From JANQHO01 sp965218075 (GTDB lineage: Bacteria > Bacteroidota > Bacteroidia > Flavobacteriales > Schleiferiaceae): a stretch of DNA of 64,000 nt. The notes under the pieces are model-generated. The model worked only from the letters and a program-made list of their open reading frames with translations, made no database searches and had not been told where the DNA came from. Every line of letters starts with the position of its first letter. Positions within the stretch are counted from its first letter, which is position 1. The stretch lies in the NCBI GenBank assembly GCA_965218075.1, contig CBDCJZ010000003.1:1674001-1738000 (forward strand), written 5' to 3'. Below are positions 36,232-45,505 of this stretch, in pieces. The position numbers and the translations under genes were made by a program.

Positions 36232-36393
36232 TGGATGTTTACAAAAGGTCTTCCATACCAGCAAAACGATTATATTGGCTGAATTGCTTATGTAAAGCCA
36301 GAAGAAACCCGACAGAAATGCTTGAAACGAATGTTTGACGAAGTAAAGCGTGGCAATGTTTACATAAATTATGATCCGGAAGCCTACAATTAA
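36232..36393 (+). pseudogene. YdeI/OmpD-associated family remnant
   Basis: The frame reads FTKGLPYQQNDYIG, then TGA in the place of a conserved Trp codon, then IAYVKPEETRQKCLKRMFDE and VKRGNVYINYDPEAYN before TAA at 36391-36393. The Y..DYIGWI..K.EETRQKRL..M..ELK.G pattern is the C-terminal helix of the YdeI/OmpD-associated (DUF1801/DUF1905-linked) family. The nonsense codon and the lack of an intact 5' part mark it as a pseudogene. Confidence 0.6.
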
Positions 36394-36421
36394 CTATGAA
36401 AATGTTAATCTATAAATTAAA

Positions 36422-38527
36422 ATGATAAACAAATCAAAATATTTATTGCTGATAGTGATGTTGGCAGTAGTCTTGAGTTTTTGTCTCTCTGAAAAAGTAC
36501 CTAAGAAGAAGGATAAAGTAATTCTCAACATCATTTATAATGTACTTAGCAGATCTCATTTCTCTCCAAAAGAAATTAATAATGATTTTTCTGCTAAGGT
36601 TTTCGACCATTTCATAGAAAGCCTGGATTACAATAAGCGTTTTCTTTTAAAAGAAGACATAGAAAATTTGAGAAAATATCGTCTGCTGATCGATGATGAG
36701 ATAAAAAAGTCGGAGCTTAATTTTTTTGAAGAAGTCTATAGAAAGTATAATCAAAGGTTTAGGGAAGTTTCTATTTATTATGGGGAAATACTGGCGCGAA
36801 CTTTTGATTTTACAATTAGTGAAAAACTGGAAACTGATAATCGAAAGCGAGGCTTTGCTGAAAATAGAAAAGAGTTAGAAGATCGCTGGAGGAAATACTT
36901 GAAACATCGTGTGCTGGTTCGCATAGAGGAAGATGTAGAAGAGCAACAAGTAGCTTTGGAAAAAAACGATACTACTGTTGAAATGAAAACTTTTGCAGAA
37001 CTCGAAAAAAAAGCCAGGGATAAAGAACTGGAATTACATAAAACCTGGTTTAAAAACCTGGAATCTATGGAGCGATTTGATTGGGTTGCTGCTTATTTGA
37101 ACTCCATTACCAATGTTTATGATCCTCATACCCAGTACTTCCCTCCAGAAAGGCAGGAAGACTTTGAGATTAGCATGACTGGGCAAATAGAAGGTATTGG
37201 TGCACAGTTGCGGCCTAAAGGCGATTACATAACTGTAGCTGAGATAATTACTGGCAGTCCATGTTGGAAACAAGGAGATCTGGAAATAGGGGACAAAATT
37301 TTGAAAGTAACAAAGGAAGATGGAGAGACAGTTGACTTAGTGGGAATGAATGTTACCAAGGCGGTGCGGTATATCAGAGGATCTAAGGGAACAGAAGTTC
37401 GCCTAACGGTTCAAAAGCTGGATGGCACCAAAATGATCATTCCCATAATAAGAGATGTCGTTGAGTTGGAAGCGACCTTTGCTAAATCTGCTGTGTTGGG
37501 GGAAGGAGATGAGAAAATAGGCTATATTAAGTTACCGAAGTTTTACGTAAAATTTTATGGTAAAGACAATCGCGACTGTGCAGAAGATGTAAGAAAAGAG
37601 CTAAAAAAGCTCAAAGACAAAAACATAAAAGGAATTATACTGGACTTGAGAAACAACGGTGGAGGATCCCTTCAAGGTGTAATTGATATCGTGGGCTTAT
37701 TTATAAAAGACGGGCCAGTGGTTCAGGTAAAGGCTACTGGATCACTTCCCAAGGTTCTGAAAGACAGGGATAGTGATATAATATATGATGGGTCATTAGT
37801 GGTGATGGTCAATCAGTATAGCGCCAGTGCCTCTGAAATTTTTGCCGCTGCTATTCAGGATTATAAAAGAGGAATTATCATAGGCAGTCGATCGACTTTT
37901 GGAAAAGGAACGGTGCAAAATGTGTTTGACATGGACAGGGCGGTAAACTTTATGTATAATGATATGAAGCCGTTAGGAGCCCTTAAGCTCACTATTCAGA
38001 AATACTATCGCATCAATGGGGGAACCCCCCAGCTAAGAGGGGTTCAGCCACATATTGTTTTGCCAGATAATTATAATTATATTGAATTTGGTGAAAAAGA
38101 ACAAGAATTTGCCTTGCCATATGACGAGATAGACTCCGCTAAATATGAGGTTTGGACAAAGGGAGTCGACAGATATAAATGCGCTATTGAGCAAAGTGAG
38201 AAAAGGGTTAAAGAAAATGAGAAATTTTCTTTAATTGATGAATATGCCAGATGGTTGAAAGAAGAAAGAGAAAGTACTAAAGTGAGCCTCAACTACAAAG
38301 TTTATCGGAGAGAAAATGAAGAATTTCGGAAAAAATCCAAAAGATTTAACAATATGCACAGAGCAGAAGTTAAGTTGCCGGTTTACTCTACCAGTGTTAC
38401 GCGAGCAGTTGTAAAAGGAGGCAACGTCCTTGAAGAAGAAAAGGAAAAAGCTCAGCAATTTCACAAAAACCTGAGTAAAGATCTATATTTACGTGAGGCC
38501 TTTGCTGTAGTACGAGATTTAAAATAG
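36422..38527 (+). CDS. prc: Tail-specific carboxy-terminal processing protease (S41)
   Basis: The product has 701 residues, the long Prc/Tsp type. An N-terminal membrane or signal segment (LLLIVMLAVVLSFCL) leads to a long helical N-domain (DUF3340-linked), a PDZ domain (QIEGIGAQLRPKGDYITVAE, near 245-330) and the S41 catalytic core: LDLRNNGGGSLQGVIDI and YSASASEIFAAAIQDY with the nucleophile Ser, and a Lys in SRSTFGKGTVQ. A C-terminal helical extension follows. It degrades or trims periplasmic proteins. It is one base from the next gene, so the two are coupled. Confidence 0.93.
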   Translation: MINKSKYLLLIVMLAVVLSFCLSEKVPKKKDKVILNIIYNVLSRSHFSPKEINNDFSAKVFDHFIESLDYNKRFLLKEDIENLRKYRLLIDDEIKKSELNFFEEVYRKYNQRFREVSIYYGEILARTFDFTISEKLETDNRKRGFAENRKELEDRWRKYLKHRVLVRIEEDVEEQQVALEKNDTTVEMKTFAELEKKARDKELELHKTWFKNLESMERFDWVAAYLNSITNVYDPHTQYFPPERQEDFEISMTGQIEGIGAQLRPKGDYITVAEIITGSPCWKQGDLEIGDKILKVTKEDGETVDLVGMNVTKAVRYIRGSKGTEVRLTVQKLDGTKMIIPIIRDVVELEATFAKSAVLGEGDEKIGYIKLPKFYVKFYGKDNRDCAEDVRKELKKLKDKNIKGIILDLRNNGGGSLQGVIDIVGLFIKDGPVVQVKATGSLPKVLKDRDSDIIYDGSLVVMVNQYSASASEIFAAAIQDYKRGIIIGSRSTFGKGTVQNVFDMDRAVNFMYNDMKPLGALKLTIQKYYRINGGTPQLRGVQPHIVLPDNYNYIEFGEKEQEFALPYDEIDSAKYEVWTKGVDRYKCAIEQSEKRVKENEKFSLIDEYARWLKEERESTKVSLNYKVYRRENEEFRKKSKRFNNMHRAEVKLPVYSTSVTRAVVKGGNVLEEEKEKAQQFHKNLSKDLYLREAFAVVRDLK

Positions 38528-38528
38528 C

Positions 38529-39605
38529 TTGAAACGAAGATCTCTAGTAAAAAAGGTTTTGAAGAATCCTTTAGGGGCAGCGGGAATCGTTGTGATTTCC
38601 CTTGTTTTTTTAGCAGCGGTATTTGCCTATCAGATCATATCTGATAATACTCCCAATGCCAACGAAATGCATCTGGTCTTGGCTGGAGAAAGGCCTGGTT
38701 TTGAAGTAGACATGCTACTAGTTCCTAAGGAAAGCTCATCCAAGTCAACTTGGCTTAAGACCTTTTTCTCCGGTAAAAGCTCAGCGTGTAATGCCTTTCC
38801 TATAATCAGCTATAAAAAAAGTACGGATAGCCTTATCTATCTGGAATACAACAAGGGAGAAGGAATACCTAAGAGTATTGCCTTGGCCGAATTTAGAGAG
38901 CAGGGGTTTTCTCCTAAACAAAATATTAAACATCGTATCTACTGCTTAGGCACTGACCGTTATGGCCGGGACCTACTCAGTCGCTTGTTGCTAGGGGCTA
39001 GAATCTCTTTTTCGGTAGGTTTTATTTCGGTATTGATATCGATTTTAATTGGTATTCCGTTAGGGGCTTTGGGAGGTTATTTTGGCGGGCTAATCGATAA
39101 AATCATCATGTGGTTTATTAATGTGGTTTGGAGCATCCCTACCTTGTTGATGATTATAGCCATTACCCTAGCTTTAGGTAAAGGTTTCTGGCAGGTTTTT
39201 ATAGCCATTGGTTTTACTATGTGGGTAGAAGTAGCTCGGGTAGTAAGAGGTCAGATGCTTAGCGTAAAAGAAAAAGAGTACATTCAAGCGGCACGAGTTT
39301 TGGGCTTTGATGATGTCAGGATTATAGTTAAGCATATATTACCTAATATTATAGCACCAATAATAGTAATATCTGCTGCCAATTTTGCAGCTGCTATCCT
39401 GATAGAAAGTGGAATCAGCTTTTTAGGAGTCGGGGTACAGCCTCCCATGCCTTCTTGGGGAGCGATGATCAAAGATCATTATCCCTATATTATTATCGAC
39501 AAGGCTTATCTGGCTATTTATCCAGGGCTGGCCATTATGTTTTTAGTACTTGCTTTTATGCTGGCGGGAAATGCCCTTAGAGATGCTATGGATGTTAAAT
39601 ACTGA
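38529..39605 (+). CDS. Oligopeptide/dipeptide-type ABC transporter permease (DppC/OppC-like)
   Basis: The product has 358 residues from the TTG at 38529, one base after the prc stop. An N-terminal helix (AAGIVVISLVFLAAVFAYQI) is followed by a large extracytoplasmic loop (about residues 35-135, longer than in DppC). The core has five helices with the EAA loop (ARVLGFDDVRIIVKHILPNI). GTDRYGRDLLSRLLLGARIS is the conserved entry to the domain. The partner permease, ATPases and binding protein are not in this window. The longer loop is common in Bacteroidota relatives. Confidence 0.9.
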   Translation: MKRRSLVKKVLKNPLGAAGIVVISLVFLAAVFAYQIISDNTPNANEMHLVLAGERPGFEVDMLLVPKESSSKSTWLKTFFSGKSSACNAFPIISYKKSTDSLIYLEYNKGEGIPKSIALAEFREQGFSPKQNIKHRIYCLGTDRYGRDLLSRLLLGARISFSVGFISVLISILIGIPLGALGGYFGGLIDKIIMWFINVVWSIPTLLMIIAITLALGKGFWQVFIAIGFTMWVEVARVVRGQMLSVKEKEYIQAARVLGFDDVRIIVKHILPNIIAPIIVISAANFAAAILIESGISFLGVGVQPPMPSWGAMIKDHYPYIIIDKAYLAIYPGLAIMFLVLAFMLAGNALRDAMDVKY

Positions 39606-39689
39606 AAACTTGAAGAAAAGAATATCGCATCTGATGAGAAAGCTTTCCCTGATCTATCTAATTGATTTTTTAAGATTTTCTGGATCTGA

Positions 39690-40422
39690 TTGAAAAGTAA
39701 AGGTACTAGAAGAGCCTTTTTAAAGAAACACCCAAATTTAAAATTACCACCAGATTATTTGATCTATGAGTCATTTCAGTTAGATTATGGTCAGTATTAT
39801 ACGGAAAGTCGGAAGACAGCTCAATGGCTTTTTAATTATTTTCGGAAGTACATTAACCTAAAGAATAAAAAAGTATTGGATTGGGGCTATAGATCGGGCC
39901 GGAATTGTCAGGCACATGCCTGGTCTAGCTCGCGAGGGGGATAGTATGAGTTTTTTTGGAGCGGATTATAATAAGCGGTCTATTCAATGGTGTCAAAAGA
40001 ATATTCCAAATGTTTCCTTTAATCACAATCAATTGGCCACTCCCTTAGTTTTTGATGAAAATACCTTTGATTTGATCTATGGAATTTCCATTTTTACTCA
40101 TCTGCCTTTAGATTCACATTATCAGTGGTATAGGGAACTAATCAGGATATTGAAACCCGGCGGGATTTTGTTCTTGACTGTTTCATCAGATGGGTTCCAA
40201 GGAAAAATGACCGATACCGAAAAATCAGAATATGATCGTGGAAATTTGGTAGTACGTGCAAAGACTAGGGTCGGGCATCGAATTTATGTAGCTTTTCAAC
40301 TGTCCTCTTTTATGAGAAGTCTCTTTGAAGGACAGCAAATTCTGGAACACTTTGAGAGAGGAGTGGAAAACGGAAAGCCTCAGCAAGACAAGTGGCTGAT
40401 TAAAAGAGTAACGATTCAGTGA
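39690..40422 (+). pseudogene. SAM-dependent methyltransferase, frameshifted
   Basis: Two frames join into one class I methyltransferase. The first (TTG at 39690) ends in KKVLDWGYRSGRN; the second begins RHMPGLAREGDSMSFFGADY and carries FDLIYGISIFTHLPLDSHYQ and LKPGGILFLTVS. Removing one A at 39903-39904 restores the frame through the SAM-binding motif I. Even then motif I reads WGYRSGR where the family has WGCGSGR, with two substitutions. The damage looks real, not just a read error. The likely former role is unknown, possibly sugar or lipid methylation. Confidence 0.8.
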
Positions 40423-40823
40423 AGAAAACAAGGAACTCCAGTGAGCATTAAAAAGAGCATATAAGGCAAGAGTTTTCTTACCTTAATTCCAGCTAATACC
40501 CAGAAAGAGCAATGCCCAAAAAGACTGCAACATCTTGGTCAATTGATCGCCATGAGCTATAGCTATTATGTTTTTGAGGAGATCGATACCTAATTGCTGC
40601 GTGTTCTGAATAATAATATGGACTTGCAGATTCCACTGTCTGCCACCGCTAATTTGATAAGAGTGCTTCGAAAAATTCCTCCATGTCACACCATTAAATC
40701 CGAGTAACTCAACTGTCCCGACCATAGAGTAATTTATTTAACTGTTTCTTCTTGCGAGCAAGTTTTTCTCCAGCTTTACGAGTCAGTATAGCTTTAAATA
40801 GTAAAGATTAGAAAGATTGGTGA
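40423..40823. other. Gene-free region
   Basis: About 400 bases between the methyltransferase pseudogene and the DUF3127 gene. An 80-codon minus-strand frame at 40483-40725 has no start context, signal or domain and is treated as chance. Confidence 0.35.
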
Positions 40824-41174
40824 TTAAAATGGTAAATCATCATCGTCTTCAGGTGTAAGAGGTGTATCGGGAATAAAATCTTCAGATTCATTTACTGCCT
40901 GATCTTTCTTTTCAATTCTCCAGCCTTGTATACTGTTGAAATATTTGATTTCTCCTTGAGGTGAGGTCCATTCCCTTCCTCTTAGATTAATGCCAACTTC
41001 TATTTTGTCTCCTACATTAAAACTATCCAGCAAGCTGCTTTTATCCTGAATAAAATCTATTAATAAGTACTGAGGATATTGTTCTTCGGTGGTCACTACT
41101 AATTCTCTTTTTCTGAAGCTAGCTGTGATTTCCTTTACTTCTCCTATTTTTTTGATCGTTCCGCTTATTTCCAT
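40824..41174 (-). CDS. DUF3127 protein, SSB-like fold
   Basis: The product has 116 residues. The DUF3127 domain (ISGTIKKIGEVKEITASFRK, then KIEVGINLRGREWTSPQGEI) is an OB-fold-like domain usually found as a single gene in Bacteroidota. The C-terminus is acidic and ends DDDDLPF, the same style of tail that SSB proteins use to bind partners. A role with single-stranded DNA is suggested by that tail only. The gene lies just outside the left end of IS copy B. Confidence 0.88.
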   Translation of the reverse strand: MEISGTIKKIGEVKEITASFRKRELVVTTEEQYPQYLLIDFIQDKSSLLDSFNVGDKIEVGINLRGREWTSPQGEIKYFNSIQGWRIEKKDQAVNESEDFIPDTPLTPEDDDDLPF

Positions 41175-41298
41175 GAATGCTTATCTATTGTAATATTAAG
41201 TCATAAACCTTAAGGTTTGGATATTAATGTTGCTCGAAAATAAAAAATCGTAATAATACTCATTTGGATACCTAAGAGTGTAATTCTTTGTTAGCGGA

Positions 41299-41502
41299 TT
41301 AAGGGATTTGCTGGGCAGTCTTCCCTTCACCTCTGTAGATTATATTATAAATACGATTGGAATTAAAAGGCGGGTCTAAGTAAATCAGATCTACTTTGAT
41401 GCCTCGATCTAGGAGCTTTTGCATAGCCTCCTTACAATCTGATCTATAAAGTAGGTTTCGATTAAGATTTTGTGTAACTAAATTATCTATAGAATTTAGC
41501 AT
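41299..41502 (-). pseudogene. DNA methyltransferase N-terminal fragment carried by IS copy B
   Basis: The product frame has 67 codons from the ATG at 41502: MLNSIDNLVTQNLNRNLLYR and VDLIYLDPPFNSNRIYNIIY, then RGEGKTAQQIP. It is longer than the copy A fragment, which has a premature stop. It keeps motif IV (DPPF) only. Both IS copies carry the same piece at the same place, so it was captured before they separated. Confidence 0.75.
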
Positions 41503-41574
41503 AAGACCATTTTGTTTAAAATGTTAAAGAACATTTGATTTTTACAAATATTCCTACTTATTATACTTGTTCTC

Positions 41575-41914
41575 TCTACCATTCCTAGAACAGGAGTCTT
41601 TTCACTTCCCCGACCCCTTTTATTGAAAGAGTCCTTCTCATATTCAGTCTTTCTAATATTATCTTTACGTGGCTTGCCACCTACATATTTTGCAAGGGTA
41701 TCTGTGTCCCCTGAAAGATTGTATTTATGCGTACATGAAAGTTATGATGGCAACTAGCATACATATACCTATTATCTTTTTGCTTTTTACCCGTCTTATG
41801 TTCACTTCCACAATAAGGGCTTATGAAGTTGTTTCTTCCCCATCTTATCTTTTCTAAATACGCTATACAAGATTCTTCTGTAGGGAATATTTTGTACATT
41901 TCTGTTATGTTCAT
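41575..41914 (-). pseudogene. ISXO2-like transposase pseudogene (copy B)
   Basis: From the ATG at 41914 the N-terminal domain reads MNITEMYKIFPTEESCIAYL, with a zinc-ribbon part SPYCGSEHKTGKKQ and CHHNF. The frame ends after the ribbon at a frameshift near 41743. The remainder holds RKDNIRKTEYEKDSF and EKTPVLGMVER in another frame, with the DETYVGG catalytic part missing. It shows the family start codon that copy A has lost. Confidence 0.75.
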
Positions 41915-41987
41915 TTTAGTTCTATGTTTTTATTAATTGCACAAATATACAAAATTATTTCTATATATCCAAATGAGTATTATTACG

Positions 41988-42335
41988 AAAAAATTCAATT
42001 TCTTTAAAAAATTGTTGTAAATTCATTGGCACTTAATCTGACATTAGCTAGTAAATTTAGTTATATTTTTTAAAAATAGAGTGTCATGATCCCGTTTAGA
42101 AGATTATTTCTAAAGTTTTTCAACGGTATAGATGGCTGAATCTACCATTCCAAAAAAAACCTCAACAAACAAATGCCATCTACTTCTTAGAATAACTCAA
42201 AACTATCTTTGGCTAAAGAAAACTTGCAATTAGCAACTAATAACATTTGACTTCCCCCTGTCAATTTAAATTTAAGTTTTTAATTAGCTTTACCTCATTT
42301 CAATAACCCCAATCCATGAAAAATACAATGTAAAG
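41988..42335. other. Gene-free region
   Basis: About 350 AT-rich bases between the IS and a broken T9SS gene. No feature recognised. Confidence 0.35.
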
Positions 42336-43300
42336 ATGAAACAGATAATCATATTCATAGCAATTTTAGGGATCTTTTCCCCTGTTCAAGCCAAATGGTA
42401 TCCAGTGAACTCCAATGCCACAAAGAACTCCCTATTTTATGATATTTTTTTGTGGATAGTATGACAAGCTATTGTGTAGGAGCAGAGAGGATATTGGATT
42501 CATCCGGGGTATTTGGTGTACCAACGGGCATGATCTTAAAAACTACCGATGGTGGGGAGAATTGGAGTACGGTATTCTCTCAAAAAGGTTTATGGGTAGC
42601 ATCTGTTGTAGGATTTGATAATGAGGTCTATGCGTTTGCTGATAATGGCTCGTCACTTTTAGTGTATTCTTCTGACTATGGCATCAACTGGATTATCGAT
42701 ACGCTTAACTACAATCCAACTAAGAAGGTTAAATTGTATAATAAAGAGATTTATTTTACGGATAGGAGGGATAACTGGAATCTAAAAAAGCTATCTAATG
42801 GCCATATTCAGCTAGTTGCTAAAAATGTACGGTCATTTACCATTAATCAACACGCTATATGTGGTCAAGGTGTAGCATACTGAGAGAAATTCTAGTGACT
42901 AAAAATTTAGGACTTAGCTGGGAGGTGCAAGATACTATTCAGGAGGCTATAGAGCTATATTTCTATGACGACCAACTGGGTTTTGCCATTGGAGGAAAAG
43001 GGAACTATCTATAAAACGACCAATGGTGGAGGTTTGGGCATAAAGGAAGGAAAAGCTAATCTAAAAAAGATTGGAGTTTTCCCCAACCCTACAGAGGAGA
43101 CTTTACAGCTAGTAATAGCTGATAATGTTGTGGTTAAAGATATTTTGTATAACCTATCGGGAAAGCTCCTAAAGCATTACGATAAGAGTGAGCGAAATCT
43201 CGATAATCGGCGATATATCGTCAGGGCAATATCTGATACACCTAGAGACTACAGAGGGGATATTCACCGAAAAAATAGTTATCGAGTGATGTTCTCATGA
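42336..43300 (+). pseudogene. T9SS-exported repeat protein, multiply frameshifted
   Basis: From the ATG at 42336 a signal peptide (MKQIIIFIAILGIFSPVQA) leads into KWYPVNSNATKN and then shifts at a run of seven T (one T short; near 42445). The body continues in a second frame with YCF48/BNR-like repeats (ILKTTDGGENWSTVFSQKG, YSSDYGINWIIDT). It shifts again near 42880 (VTKNLGLSWEVQDTIQEAIE) and once more near 43008. The end is a worn type A sorting domain (GVFPNPTEETLQLVI). At least three indels make it a true pseudogene. Confidence 0.8.
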
Positions 43301-43495
43301 AGTTTACACTCAGTTATTTGGATGTCAACTAAAGCGAAATAATGATCAATGTAGAGGAGGGGTATATAATGTAATCTCAATTTGCAAAGAACGAGTTGTA
43401 AAGACAAATAACCTTGACAAGCAGTAGAGGGAAGAATTTTATTGGTAAGCAATTCAAGTGGAAAGCTTGGAAGTCATCTGCTTTTTGAAAAGGAA

Positions 43496-44749
43496 TTAAT
43501 TTTCTATTTCTGTGAGGCGTATTACTTCTATTTTGGAATTGCTTACCCCTTCCATTTTAAAAACATAAGGTTCTAAACGCAACTCGTCGCCTTTGTCAGG
43601 AATACTTTCCAGATGATTTAAAACTAGGCCGCCCAAAGTGCTGTACTTCTCTGATTCAGGAAGTTGGAGATTGTATTTATTATTCAGGTAATCTATTTCG
43701 TGACGGGCTGAAAATAGATATATATTTTTGTCTATTTTCTTTTCTATTAATTCTCCCAAGTCGTGCTCATCGTCAATTTCACCGAAAAGTTCTTCAATAA
43801 TATCTTCAACTGTAACCAAACCTGAAGTTTCGCCAAACTCGTCTAATACAACGGCAATACTTCTCCTCTCTCTTATCAGGAGCCTCAAAATTTCATTAGC
43901 TGTCACACTCTCCGGAATAAAGCTGATTGGCCTTAAAATGGAACGAATATTGGCAGGCTTCTTAAACAGTTCAAAACTGTGGACATACCCAATTACATTA
44001 TGTATGGAGCCTTTGTAGATCAATATCTTAGACAGGTTAGATTCAATAAATTTCGTTTTAAGTACTTCAATAGAGCTAGATGCGTCTAGGGCTATCATTT
44101 CAGTACGAGGAATCATAAATTCCCTGGCTTTTTGCTTGCTAAACTCCATAGCATTTCTGAATATCTGTATTTCAGTATTTAGTTCTTCTTCATCCCGAGA
44201 AGACTCGCTCCTTTCTTTTAGGTAGCTATCGAGATCTACTTTGTCAAATGCAGTACGGTTTTCAACAGCGCTAGTTTGCATAATATATTTCATGATAAAG
44301 TCACTTATCCTTGTCATCAAAGTCACTACAGGATAAAACAAGAAGTAAAAGAACGAACTGGGTATAACAAAAACTTCTAAGAAACGGTTGGAGTTACTCT
44401 TAAAAATAGCTTTTGGAAGAAACTCTGCCAGCACTAGTATTACGATGCCCGAAAGAATGGTTTGGATAGATAACAAAAGATAGTCATTTTCAATAAAGTT
44501 GAGATAAGAATTGATTATTTCGGACATAAAAATACCGTAAATCACCAGTGCAACATTATTCCCCACTAACATAGACGCAATGAAACGTGATGGGTTTTTT
44601 ACCAGATAACTAACGATCTGATAAGCCAGATTACCCTTTTTGTTTTCTACCTCTATATGAAGCTTATTGGACGAAATATAAGCGATTTCAACACCTGAAA
44701 AAAAAGCGGAGAACAATAGAGATAAAATAATAATACCTATTACCGTCAC
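43496..44749 (-). CDS. CNNM/CorC-like membrane protein with CBS domains
   Basis: The product has 417 residues. The DUF21 membrane domain has four hydrophobic helices (residues 1-150, FFSGVEIAYISSNKLHIEV), followed by a CBS pair (FMIPRTEMIALDASSSIEVL, then GETSGLVTVEDIIEELFGEI) and a CorC_HlyC domain. The family is linked to Mg/Co ion transport or export. The start is GTG at 44749 overlapping the stop of the small membrane gene by GTGA. It is the last gene of the CoaX-to-CorC operon. It is not GldE by context. Confidence 0.88.
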   Translation of the reverse strand: MTVIGIIILSLLFSAFFSGVEIAYISSNKLHIEVENKKGNLAYQIVSYLVKNPSRFIASMLVGNNVALVIYGIFMSEIINSYLNFIENDYLLLSIQTILSGIVILVLAEFLPKAIFKSNSNRFLEVFVIPSSFFYFLFYPVVTLMTRISDFIMKYIMQTSAVENRTAFDKVDLDSYLKERSESSRDEEELNTEIQIFRNAMEFSKQKAREFMIPRTEMIALDASSSIEVLKTKFIESNLSKILIYKGSIHNVIGYVHSFELFKKPANIRSILRPISFIPESVTANEILRLLIRERRSIAVVLDEFGETSGLVTVEDIIEELFGEIDDEHDLGELIEKKIDKNIYLFSARHEIDYLNNKYNLQLPESEKYSTLGGLVLNHLESIPDKGDELRLEPYVFKMEGVSNSKIEVIRLTEIEN

Positions 44750-44955
44750 CCTTGTTTTTCTTTTTGCCTATAATAATTTTCCATATGGATTCTTTGTCCT
44801 CTACGAACAAAATACATAATTGCCGACACTACAGCAAATCCAATAAATATGTAAAATCTAGTATCGGATATACCCCATGTGCGAGCAATTTCCATCAGCG
44901 ATATCACTGCAATTGCAATATACACCACCTCAGTTACTTTGAGCATCTTCCTCAT
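44746..44955 (-). CDS. Small two-helix membrane protein
   Basis: The product has 69 residues: a short lead, two hydrophobic helices (VVYIAIAVISLMEIA and FYIFIGFAVVSAIMYFV) and a positively charged tail (RRGQRIHMENYYRQKEKQG). The family is unknown to me, but the size and position between lptC and the CorC-like gene recur in this phylum as far as I recall. It overlaps lptC by 26 bases and the next gene by four, so it is clearly translated in the operon. Confidence 0.8.
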   Translation of the reverse strand: MRKMLKVTEVVYIAIAVISLMEIARTWGISDTRFYIFIGFAVVSAIMYFVRRGQRIHMENYYRQKEKQG

Positions 44956-45505
44956 CTTTTATTAATATTTGTCCCGTTACTTCAGAAATAGTATAATTAG
45001 TAAAATTTTGGTCAGCTTCAAGCCCTTTTCCCATAATTATTTCGTTGTCAGTAGTTATTTTAACGAATTCATCGGAGTAGATTTTCTCTTGCTTTTCACT
45101 CCAGTACAGTTTTTCAGTATTGAGTTGCTCTCCCTTTCGATTGACCACTACTATATTTCCAGTAGCTTGCCACAATGTTTTGCTGGGATATTGAATGGCA
45201 TAGTCGGCTCGTAAACGCGAGTCTTCTATTCCTGAGCCATCAAAAAATCTGATGTTTATCCCTTCTCTAAACTCCAGTTCAGGTTCTTCTAGATGGGGGT
45301 AGTTTTCTGCTAGAGGAGCCTTAAGCTCCGTTTTTATATAACCGCTATCGGAATAGGTCAAAATCAGATTTTTTTGTATCTCCATTGGAATCTGTTCTTC
45401 TCTGGTTATATTTTTAACCTTCTGCATGTCATTTTCGCAAGCGCATAAAAAAAGCATTACCCCAACTGATATAATGCCTTTGACAATCTTATTTATGGAG
45501 ATCAC
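44930..45505 (-). CDS. lptC: LPS export protein LptC (lipoprotein-type)
   Basis: The product has 191 residues from the GTG at 45505. The N-terminus ends in the lipobox LCAC (Cys near 23). Then comes the LptC beta-jellyroll: ILTYSDSGYIKTELKAPLA, FREGINIRFFDGSGIEDSRL and LWQATGNIVVVNRKGEQLNT. It is the bitopic or lipid-anchored link in the Lpt bridge that carries LPS through the periplasm. The start overlaps the TPR gene stop by GTGA. The LptE gene is separate, at 62522-63028. Confidence 0.88.
   Translation of the reverse strand: MISINKIVKGIISVGVMLFLCACENDMQKVKNITREEQIPMEIQKNLILTYSDSGYIKTELKAPLAENYPHLEEPELEFREGINIRFFDGSGIEDSRLRADYAIQYPSKTLWQATGNIVVVNRKGEQLNTEKLYWSEKQEKIYSDEFVKITTDNEIIMGKGLEADQNFTNYTISEVTGQILIKDEEDAQSN

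Larger units (their letters stand above)
41249..41987 (-). mobile_element. IS1595/ISXO2-like element, copy B (internally deleted)
   Basis: The element spans about 739 bases with the same 22-base inverted repeats as copy A (41249-41270 and 41966-41987). A 7-base direct repeat AAAAAAT flanks it on both sides, consistent with a target duplication. Compared with copy A it lacks about 300 bases of the middle and a further 70 bases that encode the catalytic DxE region of the transposase. It is therefore non-autonomous. It lies upstream of the DUF3127 gene. Confidence 0.82.

Noticed and set aside
43496..44749. GldE identity for the CorC-like gene
   Set aside because: Its neighbours are LptC and TPR genes, not the ssb/gldD context expected for GldE, and domains alone do not decide.
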